Shown: positions 1 through 7,553, counted from the stretch's first letter. The stretch is 32,987 nt of DNA from Acidisphaera sp. L21 (GCF_009765685.1 NZ_LMUY01000059.1:1-32987); one strand, 5' to 3'. Notes: generated from the letters alone by a model not told the origin. A program made the numbers and translations.

Positions 1-207
1 GCGTGTTCACCACTGCCCGGCCCCGCCACGGGGTTTCGAGAACACCATGACGGGGGATCGGGAACGCCAGGGCGCGGGGAATCGGGAACGAAGAATCGGG
101 GAAAGGCGAACGGCGACTCCACGTAAGCCCATCAAGCCATTGGGTAATCCCAGCCCCTAACTCTCTAACAGACTCTAGAGTCTAACGTTCTAACGAGCCC
201 CGGGCTC
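1..207. other. Intergenic region with short repeats and palindromes
   Basis: No convincing gene is seen here. A 10-base direct repeat, ATCGGGAACG, occurs at 57-66 and 81-90, with an imperfect third copy (ATCGGGGAA) at 95-103. Nearer the DUF3297 gene, the hexamer TCTAAC occurs at 164-169, 181-186 and 189-194, with CTAAC at 157-161. These copies flank a perfect 14-base palindrome at 170-183 (AGACTCTAGAGTCT). Just past the DUF3297 stop, GAGCCC (195-200) and GGGCTC (202-207) could form a small hairpin. The roles are unknown; a terminator or operator is possible. Confidence 0.5.
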
Positions 208-456
208 TCAGGCAGCAGCCACATCACGAAAATACGGCTCAACCGTGCCACTGAGTTTCATGGTCAGCGGGTTGCCCTTGCGATCCAGCGTCTTGCCAAC
301 GGCAACGCGAACCCAGCCTTCGCTGACGCAATACTCTTCGACCGTCGTCTTCTCGGCACCGTTGAACCGGATGCCGATGCCGCGCTCCAGCAATGTAGCA
401 TCGTAATGCGAGCTCGCCGGGTTGGTGGACAGGCGATCGGGTGGGGTTTCGGACAT
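208..456 (-). CDS. DUF3297 family small protein (82 aa)
   Basis: This is a short conserved protein of unknown function. The 82-residue product begins MSETPPDRLSTNP and carries the pattern typical of DUF3297 proteins: an N-terminal PDRLS-NP-S-HYD segment, GIGIRFNG at about 28-34, the VEEYCVSEGWVR core at 39-50, and a C-terminal TMKLSGTVEPYF. The length matches the family. The start at 456 follows the family's N-terminus, although no good Shine-Dalgarno is visible; the reading frame runs open further upstream, but that stretch is antisense-like sequence over the neighbouring permease. The gene lies on the same strand as the TauE and MFS genes, 89 nt beyond the TauE stop. It could be the last gene of that unit or have its own promoter. 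Confidence 0.85.
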   Translation of the reverse strand: MSETPPDRLSTNPASSHYDATLLERGIGIRFNGAEKTTVEEYCVSEGWVRVAVGKTLDRKGNPLTMKLSGTVEPYFRDVAAA

Positions 457-545
457 AGGGGAAGCTTTCGATGGATAGGGCCAGACAGAATAGCCCTCCA
501 GATGCGATTGATCCACCGATGCACCGGTAACCATCCTGAATGCCT

Positions 546-1274
546 TCACCACAGCAACAGCACGCCCTTCATGACAGTCGCGATCGCACCCCCCAGGGCA
601 AGCGCGAACACAGCCTGCCGGGCACGGTGGACCGGGATGCGGCGCGCGCCGAAATGCCCGGCGCACAACCCGACGGCCAGGGCGGCCAAGATGATCACGG
701 CGTCCATCGTTGCCAGGCTCGGCAACCCCTTCGCAACGATCGACCCGCTGTTGACGATGCCGAAATACAGCTGCATCGACGCCACGAAGGCCGTGTGCTC
801 CCACGCGATGCCAACGGCATAGAGCGTAATGGCCGGGCCGCCGACGCCCGCAGTCACGTTCATGAACCCGCTCAGCCCGCCAGCCGCGATGGCGCCGGCC
901 CACCCGGTGAAGACGCGGGTGCGGCGCAGCCAGGGGACCGCGAGCAAGGCGGCCATCACCACCAGGCCAATACCGATCATCAGCGGCGCTGCCGGCGTGT
1001 ACAGCGCCACCTGCCGTCCGATCGGCACCAGGCACAGCGCTGGAATCGCCAGCAACAGGACCCGCTTGACCTGGATCTTGCGCCAGGTCTGCGCCATCAC
1101 CAGCAGGTTGGTTGTCAGGTTCAGGACGTTGACCAGCAGCACACCCTGGACCGGCCCGATGGCCAGCACCAGCAGCGGGGCGCTGACCAGGGCAAACCCA
1201 AGTCCGGTGACACGCTGGGTTGCCGCTCCCATGGCGACGAACGTGGCAACCGCGCAGAGCTGTAACGGGTCCAT
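546..1274 (-). CDS. TauE/SafE-family membrane permease (242 aa)
   Basis: This is an inner-membrane protein of the sulfite exporter TauE/SafE family, whose members export small organic or sulfur-containing anions. The product is strongly hydrophobic, with about seven to eight predicted membrane segments. The family's internal duplication is visible: LGFALVSAPLL near residues 24-34 and VTAGVGGPAITLY near 140-152 are the two Gly/Pro-rich half-repeat motifs. The length is close to the usual ~250 aa. It starts at ATG 1274, 13 nt after the MFS stop, so the two exporters are probably co-transcribed. The substrate cannot be assigned. A sulfonate link is conceivable because a sulfopyruvate-decarboxylase-like enzyme lies on the other side of the divergent region, but that is inference. 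Confidence 0.87.
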   Translation of the reverse strand: MDPLQLCAVATFVAMGAATQRVTGLGFALVSAPLLVLAIGPVQGVLLVNVLNLTTNLLVMAQTWRKIQVKRVLLLAIPALCLVPIGRQVALYTPAAPLMIGIGLVVMAALLAVPWLRRTRVFTGWAGAIAAGGLSGFMNVTAGVGGPAITLYAVGIAWEHTAFVASMQLYFGIVNSGSIVAKGLPSLATMDAVIILAALAVGLCAGHFGARRIPVHRARQAVFALALGGAIATVMKGVLLLW

Positions 1275-1287
1275 CTGCTACGATCGC

Positions 1288-2511
1288 CTAGGGCGCTGCA
1301 GGCGCCGTCCTGCGGCCGCGTAATTCCAGCCCCAACAGACCCAGCAACATCAGCCCCAGCACCACCCCGGTCGACGTCGTGGCGGTCCAGCCACCCTGAT
1401 GATACGTGACGCTGCCCAGCAACGACCCAATGGCGCCGCCGATGAAGTTGGCCGTCATGTACAGGGCGTTCACCCGGCCGCGGATCGCGGGGGAGGTGCC
1501 GAACACCGTGCGCCGGCTGACCACCGAATTGGTCTGCACCGCCGCATCCAGGCATACCGCCATCACCACCAGCCACACCATCATGGCCGCATTGGCCGCC
1601 CAGCCCAGGCCGCCGAAGGCCAGCGCCACCACGATCATCGCACCCGCCGTCGCCCCCAATTCCCACCCGCGATCGGCCAGCCGCCCAGCCAGCGGCGCCA
1701 CGAACGCCCCGCCGGCGCCCGCCAGCGCAAACATTCCGATCTGGTACTGGCTCAGGCCAAACCGGTCCGCCAGCATCAGCGGGGCCGCAGTCCAGAACAT
1801 GTTGAACGCGGCGAACATCAGCGCCGCATACGCCGACCGCCAGCACAACGCCGGCATCCGCGGCGGAAGCATGACCATCGAGCTAATGATCTGGCCGTAA
1901 TGCATCCCCCCCGCAGGACGATAGCGCGGCATCTTGCGCGCCAACAGCAACGCCACCGCCGACACCATGCAGGCGGACGTCCAGAACACCGCACGCCAGC
2001 CGAACGAGGCGGAGATGAACAGCGAAACCGGCCGCGCCAGCATGATCGCCGTCAGCACCGCCGCCATGATGTTGCCCACCACGCGCCCGCGCCGCGCCTC
2101 CGGAATAAGGTGGGCGGCGAAGGGCAGCAGCACCTGCGCCCCGGTGGCGCAAACTCCGATGAGGAACGAGGCGACGAAAAACGCCACGGCACTGCCCGAA
2201 GTCGCCAGGGCGACCAGGCACAGCACCGTCAGCCCCATCAGCGTCAGCACCAGCCGCTTGTTCTCGAACAGATCGGACGCCGGCACCAACAGAAACAACC
2301 CCGTCCCATAGCCGATCTGCGCCACGCTCACGATCGACCCGGCGAACCCGGAGGACACCCCCAACTCCTGCCCGATCGAGGCGATGAGCGGCTGGGCATA
2401 ATACAAATTGGCCACCAGCACGCCCACGCCAACGGCCAGGATGGTGAGCAGCGCCGCCGAGGCCTCCGGCACCGGAACCGGGCTGGCTTGTGTGTCCACC
2501 ACCTCACTCAT
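1288..2511 (-). CDS. MFS transporter, drug/sugar efflux type (407 aa)
   Basis: This is a major facilitator superfamily transporter in the inner membrane, probably an efflux permease. The product has about twelve hydrophobic segments in two halves. The first half has a NLYYAQPL motif typical of a large bacterial MFS efflux group, and a loop 2-3 motif (PASDLFENKRLVL) corresponding to MFS motif A. The ATG at 2511 (MSEVVDTQ) is chosen because GAGGG lies about 6 nt upstream and the first membrane helix begins soon after; a longer frame from 2586 would add an arginine-rich, non-hydrophobic tail. It is divergent from the solute-binding gene at 2664 and is followed at 13 nt by the TauE gene. Substrate unknown. 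Confidence 0.88.
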   Translation of the reverse strand: MSEVVDTQASPVPVPEASAALLTILAVGVGVLVANLYYAQPLIASIGQELGVSSGFAGSIVSVAQIGYGTGLFLLVPASDLFENKRLVLTLMGLTVLCLVALATSGSAVAFFVASFLIGVCATGAQVLLPFAAHLIPEARRGRVVGNIMAAVLTAIMLARPVSLFISASFGWRAVFWTSACMVSAVALLLARKMPRYRPAGGMHYGQIISSMVMLPPRMPALCWRSAYAALMFAAFNMFWTAAPLMLADRFGLSQYQIGMFALAGAGGAFVAPLAGRLADRGWELGATAGAMIVVALAFGGLGWAANAAMMVWLVVMAVCLDAAVQTNSVVSRRTVFGTSPAIRGRVNALYMTANFIGGAIGSLLGSVTYHQGGWTATTSTGVVLGLMLLGLLGLELRGRRTAPAAP

Positions 2512-2584
2512 GCGCACCCTCAATTCCCGGCTCACGTGACAGGGGTGAATAGAGCCGTCTTCGCGGTTGCGGCAAATCGCCACC

Positions 2585-2599
2585 ATGATCCTCGATCAT
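2585..2599. promoter_or_regulatory. Candidate operator: inverted repeat ATGATC-CTC-GATCAT
   Basis: This is a perfect 6-base inverted repeat with a 3-base centre. It lies in the 152-nt divergent region between the MFS gene (start 2511) and the solute-binding gene (start 2664), so it is well placed to control either or both. No regulator gene is adjacent. The call rests on symmetry and position only. Confidence 0.35.
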
Positions 2600-2663
2600 T
2601 GCCGCCGGCTCCGCGTCCGCTTAGGCTCCCACGCAAAGACACAATAACGATGGGAAACGAACG

Positions 2664-3980
2664 ATGCTGAATCGCCGCACGCTGTTGACCGGCACTGCTG
2701 CCTTGCTGGCAGCCCCGGCCATTGTCGAATCGGTCGGCGCCCAGGCGGCCTTCGACTGGAAGCAGGCGAAAGGCACCTCGCTGGACGTCAACCTGACCAA
2801 GAGCCCGCGCGCCGACGTCCTGCAGGCAAACCAGAAGAAGTTCGAGGAGATGACCGGCATCCGCGTCTCGTCGGAGGCGATCCCGGAACAGCAGCAGCGC
2901 CCGAAAGTCGCGCTGTCGCTCACCTCCGGCCGGCCGGATTTCGACGTGGTCAACATCGCGATGCACGTGCAGAAGCGCCTGGTCGAGAAGGGCGCGTGGA
3001 TGATGGATCTGCGCCCGCTGATCGCCGACGCCACCATGACATCGCCCGACCTGGACATGGCCGATTTCAGCGCCCCCACCATGCATGCCTCCACCGGCGC
3101 GGACGGCAAGATCAACGCGCTGCCCCTGAACCAGGATCTGTTCATCCTGTATTGGAACAAGGAGCTGTTCGCCCGCGCCGGGCTGTCGGCGCCCCCGGCG
3201 ACGTATGACCAGCTGCTGGCCTACGCGGAGAAGACGACGGACAAGGCGGCCGGCAATTACGGCTGGGTCGGTCGGGGCCTGCGCAATGCCAACGTGGTGC
3301 TATACGACCACATGCTGCTGGGCTGGGACCAGGAGACGATCACCCCGGACGGCCACACCCTGCTGCTGGACACGCCAGCCGCGCTGGAGGCTGCCAAGCT
3401 GTACCAGACGTTGATGACGCGCTACGCCCCTCCAGGTTCGATCGGCTTCAACTGGAACGAATGCCAGACCACGTTCAGCCAGGGCCGCGCCGCGATGTGG
3501 ATCGATGGGGTTGGCTATGCCGCCCCCTTGCTGGACAAGACCAAGAGCCGCGTGTCGGACAAGGTCGGGTTCGCCGCCACACCCGCCGGGCCGAAGGGCC
3601 GCTATGCCGCCGCCTTCACCGACGCGATCGGCATTCCGGAGGCGACGCGCAACAAGAAGGCGGCCTGGCTCTACACCCAGTGGGCCACCGGCAAGACGGT
3701 GATGCCGGAAATGCTGCGCACCGGCAGCGGCACGCCACCCCGCGCCAGCGCCTACACCAACCCGATCAGCCGCACCGGCGGTTTCCCGGATGATTGGTTC
3801 GACGCCACGCTCACCAGCCTCAAGATCTCCCGCTCCGGCCTGCCGGAAATCGTGCCGGTGACGGAGTTCCGCGACACGCTCGGCATCGGGTTGAGCAACA
3901 TCATCGGCGGCGGCGATCCGAAGACCGAACTGACGCGTGCGATGGACTCGTTCAAGCCCATCCTCGCCAAGGCCTCGTAG
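2664..3980 (+). CDS. ABC transporter solute-binding protein, family 1 (438 aa)
   Basis: This is a periplasmic binding protein of the extracellular solute-binding family 1 (MalE/UgpB-like), which delivers a sugar or a small polar solute to an ABC importer. The N-terminus MLNRRTLLTGTAALLAAPA is a twin-arginine-like signal, with probable cleavage near residues 26-28 (VGAQA). The family hallmark LPLNQDLFILYWNKELFARAGL begins near residue 153. The length is typical. No permease or ATPase genes of the MalFGK type are present nearby; instead the thiamine-diphosphate enzyme genes follow after 32 nt, suggesting that its ligand is related to their substrate. Start at ATG 2664; the Shine-Dalgarno is weak. 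Confidence 0.87.
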   Translation: MLNRRTLLTGTAALLAAPAIVESVGAQAAFDWKQAKGTSLDVNLTKSPRADVLQANQKKFEEMTGIRVSSEAIPEQQQRPKVALSLTSGRPDFDVVNIAMHVQKRLVEKGAWMMDLRPLIADATMTSPDLDMADFSAPTMHASTGADGKINALPLNQDLFILYWNKELFARAGLSAPPATYDQLLAYAEKTTDKAAGNYGWVGRGLRNANVVLYDHMLLGWDQETITPDGHTLLLDTPAALEAAKLYQTLMTRYAPPGSIGFNWNECQTTFSQGRAAMWIDGVGYAAPLLDKTKSRVSDKVGFAATPAGPKGRYAAAFTDAIGIPEATRNKKAAWLYTQWATGKTVMPEMLRTGSGTPPRASAYTNPISRTGGFPDDWFDATLTSLKISRSGLPEIVPVTEFRDTLGIGLSNIIGGGDPKTELTRAMDSFKPILAKAS

Positions 3981-4012
3981 CCGACCCCGCCACGCAATCG
4001 GAGCAGCCACAG

Positions 4013-4591
4013 ATGGACTTGCCTACAAGCGACCAATCGCCCAGCGATCAATTGCCAAGAGATCGATCGACGGCACCAACCTGGCCGGACGACATCTTCG
4101 CCTGCCTCAAGGCGTTCGAGGTCAAGCAGGTCTGCTACGTGCCGGACGCCGGGCATTCGCGTCTGATCAAGCGTGCCCATGCGGACCCGGCGATGATCGC
4201 AACCGTGCTGACCACGGAGGAGGAGGGCATCGCCCTATCCGCCGGGGCGTGGCTGGGCGGCGACCGCGCCGTGCTGCTGATGCAGTCCAGCGGCGTCGGC
4301 AATTGCATCAACATGCTGTCGCTGATGACGGTGTGCCGGTTCCCCCTGCTGACGCTGGTGACGATGCGGGGTGAGTGGGCGGAGTTCAACCCGTGGCAGG
4401 TGCCGATGGGCCGCGGCACACCCGGCGTGTTGCAGCACATGGGCGTCACCGTGATGCGGATCGACGCGGCGGAGGAAGCGAGCGAAACCGTGAGCGCCGC
4501 GGCGTCCCTGGCCTACGACGGCGATCAGCAAGTGGCGGTCTTGATCTCGCAGAAGGTCATCGGGCGCAAGCAGTGGTTGGGGGCCAAGTGA
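4013..4591 (+). CDS. Thiamine-diphosphate enzyme, PYR-domain subunit (sulfopyruvate/phosphonopyruvate decarboxylase alpha-like, 192 aa)
   Basis: This is the N-terminal (PYR) half of a split thiamine-diphosphate enzyme, as in the ComD subunit of sulfopyruvate decarboxylase. TTEEEG at residues 68-72 holds the glutamate expected to activate the cofactor. The segment SGVGNCINMLSL (about 93-104) followed by RFPLLTLVTMRGEW is characteristic of the ComD/phosphonopyruvate decarboxylase group. The ATG at 4013 gives a normal-length domain; the frame is open further upstream only inside the preceding gene. The stop overlaps the start of the next gene by 1 nt, indicating coupled translation of the two subunits. 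Decarboxylation of a 2-oxo acid is likely; the substrate is not determined and no other sulfopyruvate pathway gene is present. Confidence 0.82.
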   Translation: MDLPTSDQSPSDQLPRDRSTAPTWPDDIFACLKAFEVKQVCYVPDAGHSRLIKRAHADPAMIATVLTTEEEGIALSAGAWLGGDRAVLLMQSSGVGNCINMLSLMTVCRFPLLTLVTMRGEWAEFNPWQVPMGRGTPGVLQHMGVTVMRIDAAEEASETVSAAASLAYDGDQQVAVLISQKVIGRKQWLGAK

Positions 4592-5181
4592 TGTCGCAAT
4601 TCGGAACGCTGGACCGGCGGGAAACGGTAGCGGTCTTGCTGGCGGATCGGGGCGAGTTGTTGGTCGTGTGCGGCCTTGGCTCGCCGACCTACGACGTCTT
4701 CGCGGCCGGCGATCATGACGCCAATTTCTACCTGTGGGGCGCCATGGGCGGCGCGGCGCTGATCGGGCTGGGCCTGGCGCTGGCGCAACCGAACCGCCCG
4801 GTCGCGGTCGTCACCGGCGATGGTGAGGCGCTGATGGGCGTCGGCGGCCTTTTGACCATCGCCGTGAAGCGGCCACCCAATCTATCCATCGTCGTGCTGG
4901 ATAATGGGCATTTTGGCGAAACCGGCATGCAGATGAGCCATAGCGGCCATGGCGTGGACCTGGCTGCAATCGCCACCAGCGCCGGGTTCGGCGCCGTGAG
5001 CACGGTCACCGAACGGCACGAATTGGCGGCGACGCGGACGATGCTGCACGACACCACGACTGGCCCACGCCTGGTGCGCGTGCGGATCGCGCCCGGCGAA
5101 ACCCCACGCGCTCTGCCAGCGCGCGACGGCGTGTACCTGAAGAACCGGTTCCGCCAGTCGCTGGGCTACGCGGTGTCCTGA
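4591..5181 (+). CDS. Thiamine-diphosphate enzyme, PP-domain subunit (sulfopyruvate/phosphonopyruvate decarboxylase beta-like, 196 aa)
   Basis: This is the C-terminal (PP) half of the same split enzyme. The classical thiamine-diphosphate/Mg binding motif is intact: GDG at 76-78, 26 intervening residues, then N105 in LDNGHFGETG. The stretch YLWGAMGGAALIGLGLALA at about 48-66 matches the beginning of this domain in ComE-like and phosphonopyruvate decarboxylase-like proteins. The ATG at 4591 shares its A with the stop of the alpha gene. The gene ends 6 nt before the convergent cysteine hydrolase gene, so there is little room for a separate terminator. The alpha and beta proteins probably assemble into a cytoplasmic heteromer; a general 2-oxo acid decarboxylase remains an alternative reading. 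Confidence 0.84.
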   Translation: MSQFGTLDRRETVAVLLADRGELLVVCGLGSPTYDVFAAGDHDANFYLWGAMGGAALIGLGLALAQPNRPVAVVTGDGEALMGVGGLLTIAVKRPPNLSIVVLDNGHFGETGMQMSHSGHGVDLAAIATSAGFGAVSTVTERHELAATRTMLHDTTTGPRLVRVRIAPGETPRALPARDGVYLKNRFRQSLGYAVS

Positions 5182-5187
5182 TCTAAA

Positions 5188-5820
5188 TCACGTATTGGGC
5201 CGGGGCAGGGCGGCGATGTGGTCCAGGCAGATTTGCAGATCGACCACGTCGGCATAGCGGCGGCCCACGTCGCGGAGATTGGCGATGTGCGGCCCTTCCT
5301 CCACGTCGCCGACGCAATCCTCCGGCACGATGACGCGGAAGCCGTAACTGAACGCGTCGATCACGCTGGCCCGCACGCAGCCCGAGGTGGTGCAGCCGGT
5401 GACGATCACCGTGTCGACCTCCTGCTTGACGAAAATCGGCGCGGCCGGCGTGTGAAAGAAGATCGACGGGCCGGCCTTGCATAGCACGACGTCGTACTCG
5501 GGATCATAGATGCGCGGGTCCAGCTTCGCGGCGTCCGACCCATGGCGCAGCGTCTCCAGCACGGGCGGGATCTTCCAATGCGGCGCGTCCGCCACGCCGT
5601 GATAGGCCGTGTAGCAACTGACCACGGGCAGCTTGGCCGCCCGCGCCGCCTTCAGCAGGATCGCGGTATTCTGCACCGCACGATCGGTCAGCGCCGAGCC
5701 ACCGAGAGCGAAACGGGCATCGGTGAAGGCGAGCTGGAAATCCACCACCGCGATCCCGACGCGCTTGCCGAAGCCGATCCCTAATTCCCCATAACCACGC
5801 CGGGCGTAATCGTCGTCCAT
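5188..5820 (-). CDS. Cysteine hydrolase, N-carbamoylsarcosine amidohydrolase-like (isochorismatase superfamily, 210 aa)
   Basis: This is a cytoplasmic cysteine hydrolase of the isochorismatase-like superfamily; relatives cleave N-carbamoylsarcosine, nicotinamide or related amides. The catalytic triad can be placed: Asp27 in IAVVDFQLAFTD, Lys115 in LCKAGPSIFF, and the nucleophile Cys148 in the motif TGCTTSGCVRAS. TSGCVRAS followed by a conserved DAFSYGFRV is close to the carbamoylsarcosine hydrolase branch. ATG 5820 (MDDDYARRGYGE) is chosen for the AGGG just upstream and the family N-terminus; the frame continues to 5904 but without family-like sequence. It is divergent from the AtzG/amidase operon across a 131-nt region that contains a palindrome. 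The product would release ammonia and CO2 from a carbamoyl group if the family assignment holds. Confidence 0.85.
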   Translation of the reverse strand: MDDDYARRGYGELGIGFGKRVGIAVVDFQLAFTDARFALGGSALTDRAVQNTAILLKAARAAKLPVVSCYTAYHGVADAPHWKIPPVLETLRHGSDAAKLDPRIYDPEYDVVLCKAGPSIFFHTPAAPIFVKQEVDTVIVTGCTTSGCVRASVIDAFSYGFRVIVPEDCVGDVEEGPHIANLRDVGRRYADVVDLQICLDHIAALPRPNT

Positions 5821-5892
5821 GTCACCCTCGGTCTGTCTGCGCAATAGGCCAGCAAGCGTCATGCCATTTGTCGCAGTGCAGCACGTCCGCTC

Positions 5893-5904
5893 TTGTCCGG
5901 ACAA
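5893..5904. promoter_or_regulatory. Candidate operator: palindrome TTGTCCGGACAA
   Basis: This perfect 12-base palindrome lies between the divergent cysteine hydrolase (start 5820) and the AtzG-like gene (start 5952). Nearly the same sequence, TTGTTCGGACAATC, recurs at 10701-10714 between dppA and dppB; here it reads TTGTCCGGACAATC at 5893-5906. TTGT-n4-ACAA resembles the operators of some GntR-family regulators, but no regulator gene is adjacent. Confidence 0.5.
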
Positions 5905-5951
5905 TCATTTTGCGGAACTGTGTTGCAGCGCATCATGATGGAGGCTGCTGG

Positions 5952-6140
5952 ATGGCTAGCGATGACGAGGATTGGGTGGGCATGGCGCGTCGCGCCGGGC
6001 TGCATCTGGCGCTGGAGCAGTTTCCCGGCGATGTTGCCGTCGCGTTCGGCAATGCCGTTGCAGCGATGGCCGATATCGTGCCACCGCCCGACCTCCGGGC
6101 CGAACCGTGGCCACCCATGCGCCCGGTGCCCGTCAGGTGA
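5952..6140 (+). CDS. AtzG/GatC-like small amidase subunit (DUF4089 type, 62 aa)
   Basis: This small acidic protein resembles AtzG (DUF4089), the GatC-like partner that stabilises the amidase AtzE of the cyanuric acid pathway. The family pattern is present: a short helix with an aromatic residue (DWVGMARRAGL), a second helix (FGNAVAAMADIV), then the hydrophilic tail DLRAEPWPPMRP that wraps round the amidase in GatC-type complexes. The ATG at 5952 is preceded by GGAGG at 5940-5944. The stop overlaps the GTG start of the next amidase by 4 nt (GTGA), which fits a fixed small-plus-large subunit pair. It is one of four such small proteins in the window. Substrate specificity lies with the amidase. 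Confidence 0.75.
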   Translation: MASDDEDWVGMARRAGLHLALEQFPGDVAVAFGNAVAAMADIVPPPDLRAEPWPPMRPVPVR

Positions 6141-7531
6141 GCGATCCCGCATGGATGGGCGTTGCCGAGATTGGCAAAGCCTACGCCGATAAAACCTTGT
6201 CGCCGGTCGAATTGGTGCAGGCCCTGTTTGCCCGCATCGATCGCCTGGACCCGCAGATCAACGCGTTCATCCTGCCCGATCGGGAAGCCGCTTTGGCTGC
6301 CGCCCGGCAGGCCGAGGCGGAGATCATGGCCGGTCGCAGCCGAGGCCCGCTGCACGGCATACCGGTGGGCGTGAAGGACATCATCGATGTCGCTGGGCTG
6401 CCGACCACGTGCCATTCCAAGATCCTGGCGGGCAACATCGCCGCTGCGGACGCCCATGTGGTGGCGTTGCTACGCCGCGCCGGCGCCATCGTGATGGGTA
6501 AGCTCTCGACATGGGAGTTCGCCATCGGCGGCCCGTCATTCGATCTGCCGTCCCCACCCGCGCGCAATCCCTGGAACCCCGCCCACCATCCCGGCGGCTC
6601 GTCCTCCGGCTCCGGCGCCGGGCTGGCCGCGGGGATGTTCCCGCTGGCCCTGGGCACCGACACGGGCGGCTCGGTCCGCAATCCCGCCAGCGCATGCGGC
6701 ATCGTGGGGCTGAAGCCAACCTACGGTCTGGTATCCCGCCGCGGCGTGTTCCCACTATCGTTCACGATGGACCACGTGGGGCCGATGGCGCGCACGGCCG
6801 CGGATGCGGCGGCGATGCTGGCGATCATCGCCGGCTACGACCCGGCGGATCCCGGCAGCGTCGCCGGGCCAGTTCAGCCGGTCACCGGGCTCGATCGCGG
6901 CGTGAAGGGCTTGCGCGTCGGATACGTGCGGAGTTTCCATGAATCGGACATGATCGCCGATCCGGAAGTGGCCGCCGGTCTCGATGGCGTGGCCGCCGCG
7001 CTGGCCGGGCAGGGGGCGGACATCCGCACCGTGACCTTGCCGCATCTGCGCGAATTCATCGCCGTCAACCGCACCATCCAATATTGCGAGGCCTTCGCCA
7101 TCCACGGCAAATGGCTGCGCGAGCGCCCGGGCGATTACGCCACCGCCACCCGTCAGCGCCTGATGACCGGCGCCTTCATCGGCGGCGCCGACTACGTGCA
7201 GGCGCAACGCCACCGCCTGGCGCTGATCACCGCCGTCAACACCGTCTTCCAGGACGTCGACGTATTGCTGTGCGCCAGCGCCATGGACCCGGCCTGCGTC
7301 ATCGACGATCAGGACGCCATCGGCCACACGTTCAGCCGGCAGGCGCGCATGCCGTTCAACGTCACCGGCCACCCAGCGCTCGCCATGATGTCGGGCCTGT
7401 CCCAATCGGGCCTGCCGCTATCCGTGCAGTTCGTAGGCCCCGCCTATGCCGACGCTCGCCTGCTGCAAGTCGCCGCGGCGTACGAGCAGATCGCCCCCTG
7501 GCGCGACATGCGCCCCAGCCTTGCCGCCTGA
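6137..7531 (+). CDS. Amidase-signature enzyme 1, AtzE/GatA-like (464 aa)
   Basis: This is an amidase of the Ser-cisSer-Lys family, which hydrolyses a C-N amide bond in the cytoplasm. The triad is intact: Lys80 in GVKDIID, cis-Ser155 in GGSSSGSGAG, and the nucleophile Ser179 in GTDTGGSVRNP; the 24-residue Ser-Ser spacing is normal. GLKPTYG follows as in GatA and AtzE. The start is GTG 6137, overlapping the stop of the small subunit by 4 nt; the open frame further upstream lies within that gene. The N-terminus SDPAWMGVAEIGKAY fits the first helix of the family. Amidase 2 follows after 22 nt. No GatB-like gene is present, so this is a catabolic amidase and not a tRNA amidotransferase. Substrate unknown. 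Confidence 0.9.
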   Translation: MSDPAWMGVAEIGKAYADKTLSPVELVQALFARIDRLDPQINAFILPDREAALAAARQAEAEIMAGRSRGPLHGIPVGVKDIIDVAGLPTTCHSKILAGNIAAADAHVVALLRRAGAIVMGKLSTWEFAIGGPSFDLPSPPARNPWNPAHHPGGSSSGSGAGLAAGMFPLALGTDTGGSVRNPASACGIVGLKPTYGLVSRRGVFPLSFTMDHVGPMARTAADAAAMLAIIAGYDPADPGSVAGPVQPVTGLDRGVKGLRVGYVRSFHESDMIADPEVAAGLDGVAAALAGQGADIRTVTLPHLREFIAVNRTIQYCEAFAIHGKWLRERPGDYATATRQRLMTGAFIGGADYVQAQRHRLALITAVNTVFQDVDVLLCASAMDPACVIDDQDAIGHTFSRQARMPFNVTGHPALAMMSGLSQSGLPLSVQFVGPAYADARLLQVAAAYEQIAPWRDMRPSLAA

Positions 7532-7553
7532 CCCAGCCAGAAAGGCAACCCGA

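Noticed and set aside
47-160. Possible 37-aa open frame at the left edge
   Set aside because: No ribosome-binding site, Arg-rich composition and no recognisable family.
540-1265. Plus-strand open frame (241 aa) opposite the TauE/SafE gene
   Set aside because: Low-complexity Arg/His/Gln-rich product typical of antisense frames in GC-rich DNA.
1399-2670. Long plus-strand open frame (423 aa) opposite the MFS gene
   Set aside because: The translation is rich in Arg, His, Gln and Pro with no family pattern. It is the high-GC shadow of the MFS gene, which has clear membrane segments and motifs.
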